The notes below the pieces were generated by a model. The model was given only the letters and a program-made list of their open reading frames with translations. It was not told the origin of the DNA and searched no databases. The translations under genes were made by a program, and so were the position numbers. Below are positions 32,752-41,719 of a stretch of DNA of 64,000 nucleotides, piece after piece. The stretch comes from an uncultured Bacillota bacterium (GTDB lineage: Bacteria > Bacillota > Clostridia > Christensenellales > Borkfalkiaceae). The stretch spans positions 131,666 to 195,665 of the forward strand of contig CASFTB010000001.1 in assembly GCA_949297575.1 (NCBI GenBank). Direction: 5' to 3'. How positions within the stretch are numbered: position 1 is the first letter of the stretch; every line of letters starts with the position of its first letter.

Positions 32752-35631
32752 ATGGGACTTATCAATTTTCTTTTCAACAGCGACAGCAGGAGGAGCCTGC
32801 GCAAGCTGGACAGGATGGCGACGAAGGTAGAGGAGCTCGAGCCGAAGTATGCCCCCATGAGCGACGCGGAGCTGCGCGCGCAGACGGGCATCCTGAAAGA
32901 GCGGCTCGCGAATGGCGAAACGCTCGACGATATCCTCACCGACGCCTTTGCCGTCGTGCGCGAGGCCGCGTGGCGCGTCCTCAAACTCAAGCACTATCAT
33001 GTGCAGATCATCGGCGGCATCTGCCTGCACCAGGGGCGCATCGCCGAGATGAAGACGGGCGAAGGCAAGACGCTCGTCGCCACCCTCCCCGCCTACCTGA
33101 ACGCGCTGGCGGGCAAGGGCGTGCATATCGTCACCGTCAACGACTACCTCGCCCGCCGCGACGCGGAATGGATGGGCAAGGTACACCGCTTCCTCGGCCT
33201 GACCGTCGGCGTCGTCGTGCCCGGCATGGACGATGCCGCCAAGCAGAAGGCGTACCGGTGCGACATCACCTACGCGACCAACAACGAGCTCGGCTTCGAT
33301 TACCTGCGCGACAACCTCAAATCCGACCTGCGCCGCATGGTGCAGCGAGACCTCGAATTTGCCATCGTCGACGAGGTGGACTCCATCCTCATCGACGAGG
33401 CGCGCACCCCGCTCATCATCTCGGGCAGGGGGGATAAGTCCAGCGAGCTGTACGAGCGGGTAGACCGCTTCGTGCGCACCCTCGACGGCGGCTTCGACGA
33501 CGAAGGCGTACAGGGCGAGGAGGACAAGGACACCAAAAAGAAGAAAAAGAAGGAGCGCGAGGAGGAGACGGAGGAAGAGGTCGAATCCAAGTACGGCGAC
33601 TATGACGACATCGCCAGGGGCGCCAAGTACGGCGACTGGGACTACGTCATCGACCGCAAGGAGCGCACGGTGCAGATCACCGAAAAGGGCGCGGCGAAGG
33701 CGGAGCGCTTCTTCGGCATCGACAACCTCGGCGACATCAACAACGCCGACCTCAACCATCATATCCAGCAGGCTTTGAAGGCGCACAAGCTCTTCCACCG
33801 CGACGAGGACTACATCGTCAACGACGGCGAGGTCATCATCGTCGACGAGTTCACCGGCCGCCTGATGATCGGCCGCAGATATTCGGACGGCCTGCACCAG
33901 GCCATCGAGGCGAAGGAGGGCGTCAAGGTCCGCAACGAGAACAAGACGTACGCGACCATCACCTTCCAGAACTTCTTTCGCCTGTATAAAAAGCTCTCCG
34001 GCATGACGGGTACCGCGAAGACGGAGGAAGGGGAGTTCCGCACCATTTACAGCCTCGACGTCATCGAGATCCCGACCAACAAGCCCGTCATCCGCAAGGA
34101 CATGCCCGACGCCGTCTACTCCACGGTGGACGGGAAAAAGCGCGCGCTGCTCAGGGAGATCGAAGAGCGCCACGCCAAGGGGCAGCCGCTGCTCATCGGT
34201 ACGGCGACCGTCGAAAAATCCGAAGAGATCGCCCGCATGCTGCGCAAAAACGGCATCAAGCACAACATCCTCAACGCGAAGAACCACGAGCGCGAGGCGG
34301 AGATCGTCGCGCAGGCGGGCCGCCTCGGCGCCGTCACCATCGCGACCAACATGGCCGGCCGCGGCACGGACATCCTGCTGGGCGGCAACGCCGAGTACCT
34401 GGCCAAAAAGCGCATGCGCGAAGAGGGCGTCGAGCACGACAAGATCGAGCTCGCCACTTCCTACGCGGAGCTCGCCGGCGAGGCGGAAGAGGAGCGCAAA
34501 AAGTACCGCGCCATGTACGACGAACTGTACGCTTCGTACAAGCAGGAGACGGATAAGGAAAAGGAGGAGGTCATCAAGGCGGGCGGCCTGTGCATCCTCG
34601 GCACCGAGCGGCACGAGAGCCGCCGCATCGACAACCAGCTGCGCGGCCGAAGCGGCCGTCAGGGCGACCCCGGCGTCTCCATCTTCTTCATCTCCCTCGA
34701 AGACGACCTCATCAAGCGCTTCGGCGGCGAACGGCTGAAAAAGATCTACGGCATCTTCTGCAAGGACGAGGATACCTGCCTGCAGTCTAAGATGCTCTCG
34801 CACGGCATCGAAAACGCGCAGAAGGCCATCGAGGGCCGCAACTTCGGCATCCGTAAGAACGTCCTGCAATACGACGACGTCATGAACAAGCAGCGCGAGG
34901 TCATCTATGCCGAGCGCATGAAGGTTCTGAAGGGCGAGGACGTGCACGGTCAGGTGCTCAAATATATCCCCGATTACGTGCGAAAGGTGGTCTCCGAAGC
35001 GGTCAATATCGACCAGATGCCCGAAAAGTGGGACGAGGCCGTGCTCAACCGCGCGCTGGAAAACCGCCTGCTCCCCGAGGGCAGCAACTTTGCCACCCGC
35101 GAGAAGCTGGACCGCTGGGACGTCGACACCGCCCTCGAAAAGATCGCGAAGGCGACCGAAAAGGCGTACGAAGAGAAGATCAAGGAGGTCAGAGAGGACC
35201 TCGGCATCGATTATTCCGACGTCGAGCGGCGCTTCCTGCTCATGACGGTCGACCGCAACTGGATCGATCAGATCGACGCGATGGACCAGCTGCGCAAGGG
35301 CATCGGCCTGCGCGCGTACGGAAACGTCGACCCCGTCATCTCTTACAAGCAGGAAGGCTTCGAGATGTTCGACGAGATGATCGAGCGCATCCAGAACAAT
35401 ACCATCGCCATGCTCCTGAAGGTGCGCATCGAGGTCAACCGCCCGATGGTGCAGCCCATCGAGCAGCCCAAGCCCGCGGTGGAGACGGAGCAGCTTTCCA
35501 CCAATGCCGCGGAGAGCGGCACCGGCGGGGCGAGGCCGGCGGTCAAGGCGGCAAAGACGCCCGGGCGCAACGATCCCTGCCCCTGCGGCAGCGGCAAAAA
35601 GTACAAAAACTGCTGCGGAAAGAACGCCTGA
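32752..35631 (+). CDS. secA: Preprotein translocase ATPase SecA
   Basis: Motor of Sec export. 959 residues. Walker A is [17 protein letters not shown], Walker [13 protein letters not shown], then the preprotein-binding domain, [41 protein letters not shown] and the C-terminal zinc motif [17 protein letters not shown]. Odd feature: a highly charged Lys/Glu-rich insertion (about residues 255-300, including [15 protein letters not shown]) inside the preprotein-binding domain, where most SecA proteins have a short loop. Ends with a strong terminator. Confidence 0.97.
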   Translation: MGLINFLFNSDSRRSLRKLDRMATKVEELEPKYAPMSDAELRAQTGILKERLANGETLDDILTDAFAVVREAAWRVLKLKHYHVQIIGGICLHQGRIAEMKTGEGKTLVATLPAYLNALAGKGVHIVTVNDYLARRDAEWMGKVHRFLGLTVGVVVPGMDDAAKQKAYRCDITYATNNELGFDYLRDNLKSDLRRMVQRDLEFAIVDEVDSILIDEARTPLIISGRGDKSSELYERVDRFVRTLDGGFDDEGVQGEEDKDTKKKKKKEREEETEEEVESKYGDYDDIARGAKYGDWDYVIDRKERTVQITEKGAAKAERFFGIDNLGDINNADLNHHIQQALKAHKLFHRDEDYIVNDGEVIIVDEFTGRLMIGRRYSDGLHQAIEAKEGVKVRNENKTYATITFQNFFRLYKKLSGMTGTAKTEEGEFRTIYSLDVIEIPTNKPVIRKDMPDAVYSTVDGKKRALLREIEERHAKGQPLLIGTATVEKSEEIARMLRKNGIKHNILNAKNHEREAEIVAQAGRLGAVTIATNMAGRGTDILLGGNAEYLAKKRMREEGVEHDKIELATSYAELAGEAEEERKKYRAMYDELYASYKQETDKEKEEVIKAGGLCILGTERHESRRIDNQLRGRSGRQGDPGVSIFFISLEDDLIKRFGGERLKKIYGIFCKDEDTCLQSKMLSHGIENAQKAIEGRNFGIRKNVLQYDDVMNKQREVIYAERMKVLKGEDVHGQVLKYIPDYVRKVVSEAVNIDQMPEKWDEAVLNRALENRLLPEGSNFATREKLDRWDVDTALEKIAKATEKAYEEKIKEVREDLGIDYSDVERRFLLMTVDRNWIDQIDAMDQLRKGIGLRAYGNVDPVISYKQEGFEMFDEMIERIQNNTIAMLLKVRIEVNRPMVQPIEQPKPAVETEQLSTNAAESGTGGARPAVKAAKTPGRNDPCPCGSGKKYKNCCGKNA

Positions 35632-35655
35632 CGCGGCATATACGAGAAAGGACGG

Positions 35656-35684
35656 AAAGAGGACCCTGCGGGGCCCTCTTTTTT
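35656..35684 (+). terminator. Terminator after secA
   Basis: AAAGAGG/CCTCTTT arms with an inner CCC/GGG pair, ending in a T6 run. Confidence 0.92.
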
Positions 35685-35729
35685 GCGCGTTTTCTAAACG
35701 GAAAAGCGCTATGCGGAAAAAAATGGGGC

Positions 35730-35758
35730 TTAACAATATGTCCGGCATGGTGTAAAAT
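35730..35758 (+). promoter_or_regulatory. Promoter of the receiver-only regulator
   Basis: TTAACA at 35730-35735, 17-base spacer, TAAAAT at 35753-35758. Confidence 0.75.
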
Positions 35759-35769
35759 AAATGCATATA

Positions 35770-35794
35770 TGTACATTTATACAAGAAATGTACA
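35770..35794 (+). promoter_or_regulatory. Inverted repeat at the transcript start, possible operator
   Basis: Perfect 9-base arms TGTACATTT and AAATGTACA, seven-base spacer. It begins about five bases after the likely transcription start and ends 15 bases before the ATG at 35810, so it could be a protein operator or an mRNA hairpin near the ribosome site. Confidence 0.55.
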
Positions 35795-35809
35795 GAGTGC
35801 GGGGAACGT

Positions 35810-36193
35810 ATGAAAAACATTGCGATCATTGAAGATGAGGAAGAGGCGCTTGCGCGCATCAGGGGATATTTAGAGCGCTTCTCTTCCGAAAGCGGCGAAA
35901 GCTTCCGGATCGTCGTGTACGGCAACACGATCGATTTTCTTGAAAAGTATAAGCCGAATTACGATATCGTCTTTATGGATATCAAGCTGCCGAACATGGA
36001 CGGGATGGAGGCAGCAAAGAAGCTGCGCGCGCTTGATCGCTTCGTCGCGCTGGTCTTTGTGACGAACATGAAGCAGTTTGCTGTCAAAGGGTATGAGGTT
36101 GATGCGTTGGATTTTATCGTCAAACCCGTCAAATACCCCGATTTTGTGCTGAAATTGCAGCGGGTGCTGGCGCGGCACGAATGGCGTCAATAA
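35810..36193 (+). CDS. Stand-alone receiver domain response regulator
   Basis: 127 residues, receiver (REC) domain only: acidic pair in IIEDEEEAL, phospho-Asp57 in IVFMDIKLPNMDGM, Thr in FVTNMKQF and Lys in VKPVKYPDF. Its closest relative in the window is the REC half of the regulator at 49341 (shared PNMNGM-like, FVTNM, GYEVDA, KPVKYP), but the LytTR DNA-binding domain is absent; the frame stops after LARHEWRQ and no remnant is visible before the next gene. It may act as a phosphate sink or decoy for the kinase downstream, or be a truncated regulator. Confidence 0.85.
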   Translation: MKNIAIIEDEEEALARIRGYLERFSSESGESFRIVVYGNTIDFLEKYKPNYDIVFMDIKLPNMDGMEAAKKLRALDRFVALVFVTNMKQFAVKGYEVDALDFIVKPVKYPDFVLKLQRVLARHEWRQ

Positions 36194-36207
36194 AAAAATC
36201 ATACAAA

Positions 36208-36236
36208 TTGACAGTGAAACAATTGTATGTTATAAT
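36208..36236 (+). promoter_or_regulatory. Consensus promoter of the first sensor kinase
   Basis: TTGACA at 36208-36213, 17-base spacer, TATAAT at 36231-36236. The leader of about 105 bases contains a hairpin near 36266-36297 (AAAGGGGCT... AGCCCTTT). Confidence 0.93.
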
Positions 36237-36347
36237 GAGACGGAAATCGGAGGGCGCCGGGGAGAAAAGGGGCTTTCAAAATGAGGAGAGCCCTTTCGGT
36301 AAGTGAGGTCGTCTTTCTCGACGGAAAAAGATTCGGAGGGGGATCGG

Positions 36348-37745
36348 ATGTACGATTTTACGGCACCGCTTTTTTGGTTCAAGTTTGTTTTTTTATTTGA
36401 AATATTGGTCGCCGAAATTCTGCTGATGTATAGGGTGAAGAGACGGGTGCATTTTGTATTGCGTACTGCGGCCGCTCTTGTGTTTTTGCTCGCGTTCACA
36501 TTTGCTTTGCCTATTCCCTATTACAACGCATTTTATTCTTCTGCCCTGTTCCTTCTGATTTTTGCGGTTACTTTGGTTGCCTTGAAGTTTTGCTTCAACG
36601 CGTCGTGGGGTCAGGTGATCTACTCCGGCTTTTTCTCCTATAACGAACAGCACATTTCTTTCCAGATTTATAGTCTGCTGTGTTTGCCTTTAGATATAAA
36701 TGCAAATAATAACTTATACGGCGGGGAGCTGGGAGATATGAACGGCGGGCTGCAGATCATGGTGTTCGTCGTGCCGCATGTCGTGGTCTATGTGAGTTGC
36801 TGGGCGCTGTTCAAGTATCGTGAATTAAAGCATGAGGGCGGAGAAAGTTTTAGCCCGAAGAGCAACAAGATATTGTTTCTGGCGGTGGCCATCGTTTTTG
36901 TAAATGTCGTATCGAATGCTTTCGTCGTCTATGATCTGCCCGCGGGGCTTCCGGAGATCGTCAATTATTTTATTATTTTTTATAACATCCTGGGCTGTGT
37001 TTTCGCACTTGTCATGTTCGTCTCCATCGTCGGGCAAAAGGAATTGGAATCCGAATTGAAGATCGTGGAAAATCTCTGGCGTAAAAACGATGAGATCTAC
37101 GAATTGAGCAAGGTGAACGTAGATTTTATCAACATGAAGTGCCACGATCTCCGTCATCGTATCCGCAATGCACGGAAAAAGGATTTCATGGACGAAAACG
37201 AATTGGAAGAGATCGAGCACGCGATCGATATTTACGACGGAATGTTGAAGACCGGGAATGAAGTTCTCGATGTCATCCTCTCGGAGGAGAGCATTTTCTG
37301 CAACGAACACGACATAAAACTGCTGTGTAATATAGACGGTTCGCTTCTGAATTTCATGCGCCAGGCGGATGTGTATTCCGTTTTTCAGAACGGGATCCAC
37401 AACGCGGTGGACGCCGTGCTTCGGTTGGAAGACCCGGAACAGCGCATCATTCGCCTCACGGTCAAGCGGGTGGAGAGCATGATCTCCATCCATATGGAGA
37501 ATTATGCCTGTGACGGCGATCAGATCAAGTTTGAAAACGGGCTTCCCGTCAGCCGCAAGCAGGACAAGGCGTATCACGGCTTCGGCATGCGCAGTATGCG
37601 CCTGTCCGTAGAAAAATACGGGGGAGTGCTCTGTGCAGAGGTGAGGGATAATATTTTCAATGTAGACATCATGATCCCTTACCATGGCGGACAAAAGTCC
37701 GCGGAGTCCGGTACGGAGCGGATGGTCGCGGAAGGCGGGCTTTGA
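36348..37745 (+). CDS. GHKL-type sensor histidine kinase (cassette 1)
   Basis: 465 residues from the ATG behind CGGAGGGGGAT. Six or so membrane segments fill residues 1-225, then a short coiled coil leads to MKCHDLRHRIR with phospho-acceptor His266, N-box QNGIHNAVDAV and G-box HGFGMRSMRLSVEKYGG. This is the AgrC/VirS-like GHKL class that pairs with LytTR regulators. No large extracellular domain, so it senses through the membrane part. No agrB or agrD-like gene is nearby. Paralogue of the kinase at 50066. The DNA is more AT-rich than that paralogue. Confidence 0.9.
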   Translation: MYDFTAPLFWFKFVFLFEILVAEILLMYRVKRRVHFVLRTAAALVFLLAFTFALPIPYYNAFYSSALFLLIFAVTLVALKFCFNASWGQVIYSGFFSYNEQHISFQIYSLLCLPLDINANNNLYGGELGDMNGGLQIMVFVVPHVVVYVSCWALFKYRELKHEGGESFSPKSNKILFLAVAIVFVNVVSNAFVVYDLPAGLPEIVNYFIIFYNILGCVFALVMFVSIVGQKELESELKIVENLWRKNDEIYELSKVNVDFINMKCHDLRHRIRNARKKDFMDENELEEIEHAIDIYDGMLKTGNEVLDVILSEESIFCNEHDIKLLCNIDGSLLNFMRQADVYSVFQNGIHNAVDAVLRLEDPEQRIIRLTVKRVESMISIHMENYACDGDQIKFENGLPVSRKQDKAYHGFGMRSMRLSVEKYGGVLCAEVRDNIFNVDIMIPYHGGQKSAESGTERMVAEGGL

Positions 37746-37773
37746 GATCCGTACAGACGAGGAGAACTGAAAC

Positions 37774-38478
37774 ATGCTGAATATATGCATCGTCGAAGAC
37801 GATTTGAGCAACACAAAACTCCTGTCCGAATATGTGGAAAGATTCTGCAAGGAACAGGGTATCTCTTTTCATATAGACAGTTTTACGGACGGATTGGATT
37901 TTTTGGCGTCCTACCGGCCCGTATACAATCTGATCTTTATGGATATACAGCTGCCGAGCATCAGCGGCATGGATGCCGCGCATCGCCTGAGAGAGATCGA
38001 CGGACACGTCAGCATTATTTTCGTTACGAATCTTCTGAAATACGCGATCCACGGCTACGAAGTACAGGCATTTGACTATATCGTCAAGCCTATTCATTAC
38101 TTTGATTTTTCTGCCCGGATGAAAAAGTTTCTGAAACAAATTTTTCGCGAAGAAGAGCCTGCCGTACTTCTCCCTTCGGGAGGGCAGCTTCAGCGGATCG
38201 AGATCCGCGATATCAGTTATGTAGAGGTGGTCGGGCACAACTTGCGCTATCATGCCGTCGGAGAGGAGTATACGGTCAAAGGCTCCCTCGTCAGCGCGGA
38301 ACAGAGGCTGCCTTCCGAGTATTTTGTCAAGTGCAACAGCGGCATTCTCGTCAATCTGAATTACGTTCAGGCGTTGGAAAAGGACAGGGTAAAGGTGGCG
38401 GGAGACTGGCTTCCGGTCAGCCGGCCGAAGCGAAAAGAATTTTCCGAGACGGTCGCAAGATTTATATCTAAGAGATAG
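37774..38478 (+). CDS. LytTR response regulator (cassette 1)
   Basis: 234 residues: REC domain (1-120) with phospho-Asp57 in LIFMDIQLPSISGM, and a LytTR DNA-binding domain (about 135-234) with IEIRDISYVEVVGHNLRYHA, SAEQRLPSEYFVKCNSGILV and NLNYVQALEKDRV. It starts 28 bases after the kinase and is most likely its partner. A strong terminator follows, so the hydrolase genes downstream need their own promoter, where this regulator may act. Confidence 0.92.
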   Translation: MLNICIVEDDLSNTKLLSEYVERFCKEQGISFHIDSFTDGLDFLASYRPVYNLIFMDIQLPSISGMDAAHRLREIDGHVSIIFVTNLLKYAIHGYEVQAFDYIVKPIHYFDFSARMKKFLKQIFREEEPAVLLPSGGQLQRIEIRDISYVEVVGHNLRYHAVGEEYTVKGSLVSAEQRLPSEYFVKCNSGILVNLNYVQALEKDRVKVAGDWLPVSRPKRKEFSETVARFISKR

Positions 38479-38488
38479 CGAGAATATA

Positions 38489-38560
38489 CAGGCCTCTTTT
38501 GTGAGGGGCCTGGGAGGTGCAGCCATCCGCTAAAGCGGATGGCTGCACCTCCTTTCTTTA
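38489..38560 (+). terminator. Double hairpin terminator after the first LytTR regulator
   Basis: A first stem CAGGCC/GGCCTG (38489-38512) is followed by an 18-base perfect stem at 38513-38552 with a TAAA loop and then TTTCTTT. Confidence 0.92.
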
Positions 38561-38588
38561 TATGTACGCGCAGTTCTTCTCCCGGAAG

Positions 38589-38620
38589 GACAGATTTTGA
38601 GCGGTTTTTGACAGATTTTG
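38589..38620 (+). promoter_or_regulatory. Direct repeats upstream of GH3 A, possible LytTR boxes
   Basis: GACAGATTTTG occurs twice, at 38589-38599 and 38610-38620, exactly 21 bases apart. This spacing fits LytTR operators, which are two direct 9-base boxes on the same helix face. Each copy (ACAGATTTT) matches the general LytTR pattern at seven of nine positions. The second copy overlaps the putative -35 element. Confidence 0.55.
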
Positions 38621-38638
38621 TCCTCCCGTATTTACAAT
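38608..38638 (+). promoter_or_regulatory. Putative promoter of the first hydrolase operon
   Basis: TTGACA at 38608-38613 and TACAAT at 38633-38638, with a 19-base spacer. The non-optimal spacing suggests that an activator is needed. Confidence 0.55.
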
Positions 38639-38701
38639 TCAGTATAGGTGTTGTACCATGGTTTCAGAAAATCATTTGCATTGCGTTCGGAGGTAAAGGT
38701 C

Positions 38702-41650
38702 TTGCGTTACATGAAGATGTTTTTCAGGAATATCCGTACCCGCGTATGGGCGATCGTTACGATGATCATTGCGGCGCTGCTGATCGTCGTTACCGTGCTA
38801 TCTTCAGGCATTTTTTACGAAGTGATCTGCATGGCGATCAGCGGCGAGCGCACGTTCGGGCGCGGAGAAGGTAGATATTTTGAAGTTGCGGCCGCGAGCA
38901 AGGAGGAAGCCTATGCCCGTGGGAATGCATTCAACGAAGAATTGTGTGAGGAAGGCTTCGTTCTCCTTAAAAACGAACATTCGGCGCTTCCGCTGCGCAA
39001 AGGAGACAAGATAAGCGTCTTCGGCAAAAATTCTGTGGAGCTCGTTTACGGCGGCACCGGCTCGGGTGGCGGCAGTTATGAAGGGGCGGTGACGCTGCGC
39101 GAGAGCCTTGAGTCTGCAGGCTTTCAGGTCAATCCCGTACTTGAAGAGTTTTATAAAGACGATGCGCAGTCGGGGGCGGGCAGAACGCCCAATCCCAAAA
39201 TGGAGAACAGCGGAGACATCGTCCTCGATACGGGAGAAACGCCGCAGTCCTCCTATCCGCAGGAAGTGAAGGAAAGTTATGCAGACTATTCGGATGCGGC
39301 GATCGTCGTGTTTTCGCGTATCGGCGGAGAGGGGTTTGACCTGCCCCGCTCCATGCCGGATTCGGACAAACATTATTTAGAGCTGGATAAAAACGAGCAG
39401 GATCTGCTCGAAGCGGTAAAGAGCGGTCCGTTCGATAAAGTGATCGTCGTGCTCAATTGCAGCACGTCATTCGAAACCGCACCGTTGCAGGAAGATCACG
39501 GCATCGATGCCTGCATTTCTATGGGCGGCCCCGGCTTTTCGGGCGTGAATGCGCTCGGCAGGTTGCTGAACGGCTCCGTCTCTTTCTCCGGCAAAACGGT
39601 AGATACCTGGGCGGCAGATTTTACACAAGACCCGTCATGGTATAATTTCGGCAACAATTTTACGGAGAATGGGGCGACATACTATACGATGGAAGAGGGG
39701 AAAAGGAAATATAAGAGATATTATTTTGTGGATTATGAAGAGGGGATCTACGTCGGTTACCGCTATTGGGAGACGCGCGGCGCCGATGATGAAGAGTGGT
39801 ATCGCGAACACGTGGTATATCCGTTCGGTTACGGGCTCTCCTATACGCAGTTTTCCTGGGAGCTCCTTGAACCCGAAAAATATACCGGACTCACCCTGAG
39901 CGACGCGACGAAATCGGAACCGATCGAAATCAAAGTAAAGGTCACGAATACGGGCGCGTATGCGGGGAAAGATGTCGTAGAGCTGTACTGCGACGCACCC
40001 GTCGGGGCAATTGAAAAGGCATCCACCGTGCTTGTCGGCTTTGAAAAGACACCTCTTCTGTACCCGACGAAAGAGATGGCAAAAGACCCCGCCGACGCTG
40101 CAAACGGGGAGGATCGGCCGAACTCTGCCATTTTAACGCTGAAATTTGATCCTTACTATGCGGCTTCTTACGATTATAACGATGCGAATGAAAATAATTT
40201 TTGCGGCTATGAATTGGAAGAGGGGGAATACGCGCTGCGGCTGAAGACGGATTCACATACGGTGAAAGAGGATACACAGCCTGTTCCCTTTGTCGTCGGC
40301 GAGGGAGGGGTGCAGTACCGCGAGGATCCCGTCACGGGCACGGCAGTCGTGAACCGTTTCGACGACGCGGCGGGAGAGCTGGATACCGTCCTCTCGCGCA
40401 GCGATTGGCAGGGGACGTGGCCGACCGTTTCGGACGGGCACGATCTGGCGGCCTCTTCGTTCAAAGAGAGCGACCTGACTTCTATGGAGCACAACAATCC
40501 CGAGAAAAATTGGGAGACGCATGTCCAAGGACAGAGGGCAGAGAAAAAAGTGATCGAAATGCGCGGCCTGCCCTATGAAGACGAAGGGTGGGAGGAGATC
40601 TTGGACAGTCTGACCTTCCGCGAGATGCGAGATCTGTTCAACGAGGGCGCCTTCAAGACGAGCGGGATCTCCAAGATCGGCCTTCCCGAGACCATCGCCT
40701 CCGACGGTCCTGTAGGCTTTGCAAATTTCGTGAGCGGTTCTAATATTTACGGGACGGTGTCGTATGCGAGCGAATATGTGATCGGCTGTACATGGAACAC
40801 AGATCTTGCGCGCCGTTTCGGCGAGTCGGTCGGGGAGGAAGGCGCCTTCGGCAAAGAAAATATCGATCCGTACGTTCCGTATAGCGGCTGGTATGCGCCG
40901 GGGATGAACCTGCACCGCAGTCCCTTCGGCGGCCGCAACTTCGAATATTATTCGGAGGATCCCTATCTGACGGGCATGCTTGCCTCCGCGCAGATCCGCG
41001 GTGCGCAAAGCAAAGGCGTCATCACTTTTATGAAGCATTTTGCCCTCAACGAGCAGGAGACGCACCGCGACGACAACGGCGTCTGCACCTGGGCGACCGA
41101 ACAGGCCATCCGGGAGCTTTACCTGCGGCCCTTTGAGATTGCGGTCAAAACCGCATCTCCGAAGGGGATCATGACTTCCTTCAACCGCATCGGCACCCGT
41201 TGGACGGGCGGAGATTACCGCCTTGTCACGGAGGTGCTGCGCGGCGAATGGGGGTTTGAAGGCGCGGTCATCTGCGACTTCAACGTCTCGACCTATATGA
41301 ATCCGAAACAGATGATCTATGCCGGCGGAGATCTGAACCTGACGACCACGCGCCCCTGGATGAATGCGAATGAGGAGAACGCGGGCGATGTGGCGATGCT
41401 GCGCAGAGCGGCTAAAAACGTCATGTACGCCGTCGTCAATTCCAATGCCATGAACGGCGTCACGATCGATACGGAATTCCGCGTCGCCATGCCGCTCTGG
41501 CAGCTGTGGCTCGTTGTCGGCGATTGCGTCGTCGGGGTCGGCCTGCTGGCATGGGGTGTTTATGAGACGGTCAGGATGGTGCGCGAAAACAGGCAGGGGA
41601 AAAAGCCCGCAGAGGAGCAGAACGGCACGGGCTCAGCGCAGCGTGGCTGA
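38702..41650 (+). CDS. GH3 A: domain-permuted family 3 glycoside hydrolase, tethered at both ends
   Basis: 982 residues. N-terminal membrane segment (about 14-36), then the GH3 alpha/beta sandwich first (EELCEEGFVLLKNE; acid/base candidate Glu210 in GGEGFDLPR; VVYPFGYGLSYTQF), an FnIII-like domain (about 390-535), then the TIM barrel (DGPVGF near 667; FMKHFALNEQE; nucleophile candidate Asp859 in FEGAVICDFNV) and a second membrane segment (about 930-955) with a basic tail. Most GH3 enzymes have barrel first. Probably a beta-glycosidase facing outward. Start taken as TTG seven bases after GGAGGT; an ATG nine bases later is possible. First gene of a four-gene operon. Confidence 0.88.
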   Translation: MRYMKMFFRNIRTRVWAIVTMIIAALLIVVTVLSSGIFYEVICMAISGERTFGRGEGRYFEVAAASKEEAYARGNAFNEELCEEGFVLLKNEHSALPLRKGDKISVFGKNSVELVYGGTGSGGGSYEGAVTLRESLESAGFQVNPVLEEFYKDDAQSGAGRTPNPKMENSGDIVLDTGETPQSSYPQEVKESYADYSDAAIVVFSRIGGEGFDLPRSMPDSDKHYLELDKNEQDLLEAVKSGPFDKVIVVLNCSTSFETAPLQEDHGIDACISMGGPGFSGVNALGRLLNGSVSFSGKTVDTWAADFTQDPSWYNFGNNFTENGATYYTMEEGKRKYKRYYFVDYEEGIYVGYRYWETRGADDEEWYREHVVYPFGYGLSYTQFSWELLEPEKYTGLTLSDATKSEPIEIKVKVTNTGAYAGKDVVELYCDAPVGAIEKASTVLVGFEKTPLLYPTKEMAKDPADAANGEDRPNSAILTLKFDPYYAASYDYNDANENNFCGYELEEGEYALRLKTDSHTVKEDTQPVPFVVGEGGVQYREDPVTGTAVVNRFDDAAGELDTVLSRSDWQGTWPTVSDGHDLAASSFKESDLTSMEHNNPEKNWETHVQGQRAEKKVIEMRGLPYEDEGWEEILDSLTFREMRDLFNEGAFKTSGISKIGLPETIASDGPVGFANFVSGSNIYGTVSYASEYVIGCTWNTDLARRFGESVGEEGAFGKENIDPYVPYSGWYAPGMNLHRSPFGGRNFEYYSEDPYLTGMLASAQIRGAQSKGVITFMKHFALNEQETHRDDNGVCTWATEQAIRELYLRPFEIAVKTASPKGIMTSFNRIGTRWTGGDYRLVTEVLRGEWGFEGAVICDFNVSTYMNPKQMIYAGGDLNLTTTRPWMNANEENAGDVAMLRRAAKNVMYAVVNSNAMNGVTIDTEFRVAMPLWQLWLVVGDCVVGVGLLAWGVYETVRMVRENRQGKKPAEEQNGTGSAQRG

Positions 41651-41719
41651 CCCGTTCATTGCGTAATAATTTCGGACAGCGCTTCTGTGCGCTCCGGTAA
41701 AAAATTAAAGGAGGAAGAT

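Noticed and set aside
30631..35928. A very long open frame (about 1765 codons) on the - strand opposite metK, comFC and secA.
   Set aside because: It is antisense to three well-supported genes, has no ribosome site, and its composition (His/Asp/Val/Arg-rich) is typical of the shadow frame of GC-rich genes.
36237..36347. A peptide pheromone gene (agrD-like) near the first AgrC-like kinase.
   Set aside because: I found no small ORF with a ribosome site and no agrB-like membrane protease near either kinase; the 36266-36297 hairpin explains most of the structure.
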